Shown one piece after another: positions 63,239-64,000 of a stretch of 64,000 nt of DNA (position 1 is the first letter of the stretch; every line of letters starts with the position of its first letter). This DNA comes from Hyphomicrobiales bacterium (GTDB lineage: Bacteria; Pseudomonadota; Alphaproteobacteria; Rhizobiales; Rhizobiaceae). The notes under the pieces were generated by a model. That model made no database searches. It was not told the DNA's origin and worked only from the letters and a program-made list of their open reading frames with translations. A program made the translations under genes and the position numbers. The DNA is taken from the NCBI GenBank assembly GCA_900472605.1, contig UCJD01000020.1, positions 228,804-292,803 of the forward strand, in the 5' to 3' direction.

Positions 63239-64000
63239 TCAGCCTCCGAGCTTGGGAATATTCTGCGGTTTTGCGGCGAAGGCGACGTTCTTCGTTTCCA
63301 TATAGAAATCGAACGACCAGTCACCGCCGTCGCGGCCGATGCCGGAGCTCTTCACACCACCAAAAGGCGTCGGCAGGTGGCGGACATTTTCCGAATTGAC
63401 CCAGATCATGCCGGCTTCGAGAGCATCCGTGAACCGGAAGGCGCGGGTAACATCGGACGTCCAGAGATAACCGGTCAGGCCATATTCGACATCATTGGCG
63501 ATTTCCAGCGCCTCGGCCTCGTCCTTGAAAGGAATAGCGGTCAGGACCGGTCCAAAGATCTCTTCCTGGGCGATCCGCATCCGGTTGTTGGCGCCGGTGA
63601 AAAGGGTCGGTGCCACGTAACATCCGCCGCCCGGGCCTTCGACCTTCGTTCCACCGGCAGCAACGGTTGCACCTTCGTCGCGGCCGATGTCGAAATATTC
63701 CAGCACCTTCTTCTCATGCACCGGATGGATGAGCGGTCCGATTACAGTCTCCGGATCAAGCGGGTGGCCGACTTTGATACGCTTGGCTTTCTCGGCCACG
63801 AGTGCCGTAAACTTGTCGTAAATCTTCTCCTCGACCAGCAGCCGCGACGACGATGTACAGCGCTCGCCATTGAGGGAATAGATCATGAAGACGGCAGCGT
63901 CGGCGGCCCTTTCGAGGTCGGCATCGGCAAACACGACGACGGGGTTCTTTCCGCCGAGCTCGAAGTGGACCCGCTTCAGCGTATCGGCTCCCTGCTTCAT
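63239..64000 (-). CDS. hpaE: 5-carboxymethyl-2-hydroxymuconate-semialdehyde dehydrogenase, C-terminal part
   Basis: About 253 C-terminal codons of a roughly 490-residue enzyme are present; the gene runs off the right edge of the window. FELGGKNPVVVFADADL, NGERCTSSSRLL (active-site cysteine), QEEIFGPVLTAIPF and PTPFGGVKSSGIGRDGG match HpaE-type aldehyde dehydrogenases. It oxidises the ring-fission semialdehyde formed by HpaD. Confidence 0.9.
   Translation of the reverse strand: MKQGADTLKRVHFELGGKNPVVVFADADLERAADAAVFMIYSLNGERCTSSSRLLVEEKIYDKFTALVAEKAKRIKVGHPLDPETVIGPLIHPVHEKKVLEYFDIGRDEGATVAAGGTKVEGPGGGCYVAPTLFTGANNRMRIAQEEIFGPVLTAIPFKDEAEALEIANDVEYGLTGYLWTSDVTRAFRFTDALEAGMIWVNSENVRHLPTPFGGVKSSGIGRDGGDWSFDFYMETKNVAFAAKPQNIPKLGG

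Overview
The window is GC-rich and densely packed, with many start/stop overlaps. It encodes the gene repertoire of a soil alphaproteobacterium, most likely Rhizobiales (Rhizobium/Agrobacterium/Ensifer-like). The evidence is a nasTS-regulated nitrate assimilation operon with a fused siroheme synthase, many ABC uptake systems next to catabolic operons, FCD-type GntR regulators and a FixJ-like two-component pair. I see no rRNA, tRNA, CRISPR array, transposase or phage gene. This reads as metabolic accessory sequence rather than a mobile island.

Layout. (1) 1-2210, plus strand: the end of a DapA-family aldolase, an atypical SDR and a MalY/PatB-type C-S lyase. (2) 2309-12616, minus strand: nasT-nasS, then a sigma54 promoter and a terminator-containing leader, then nitrate transporter-nirB-nirD-nasA-cysG. 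Together these take up nitrate, reduce it to ammonium and make the siroheme that NirB needs. (3) 13014-19213, minus strand: an NMT1/THI5-type ABC importer with a class II aldolase, an FMN-dependent monooxygenase and its flavin reductase. (4) 19569-25551, minus strand: SDR, aminotransferase, alpha/beta hydrolase, M20 carbamoylase-like hydrolase, bicupin and nucleoside hydrolase, ending at a clear terminator. (5) 25845-31709, plus strand: a CUT1 ABC importer, an alpha/beta hydrolase and a GntR/FCD regulator. Blocks 3 to 5 share a GTATnCGAATAC-like upstream element and look like one regulon for a nitrogen-containing, possibly nucleoside-like compound that I cannot identify.

(6) 31891-34414, minus strand: a FixJ-like response regulator and a three-PAS histidine kinase, divergent from (7) 34810-36981: an exported alpha/beta hydrolase, a PNPOx-like flavoprotein and an NTF2-like protein. 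A perfect 16-bp inverted repeat lies between 6 and 7. A small ABM-family monooxygenase (37039-37323) follows on the minus strand. (8) 37414-51691, minus strand: thirteen genes with two complete CUT2 sugar ABC importers flanking an aldehyde dehydrogenase, lactonase, FucU mutarotase and aldo/keto reductase, and headed by an iron-type alcohol dehydrogenase. It is divergent from (9) 52013-57829, plus strand: GntR regulator, UxaA-family dehydratase, GMC oxidoreductase, SDR and a glycerol-dehydrogenase-like enzyme, closed by a strong stem-loop. Blocks 8 and 9 fit a non-phosphorylative route for a deoxy or uncommon sugar.

(10) 58119-64000, minus strand: hpaE (cut by the window edge), hpaD, gabD, a single-domain HpaG-like protein, hpaH and hpaI. 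This is the meta-cleavage route from homoprotocatechuate to pyruvate and succinate; hpaF is not in the window.
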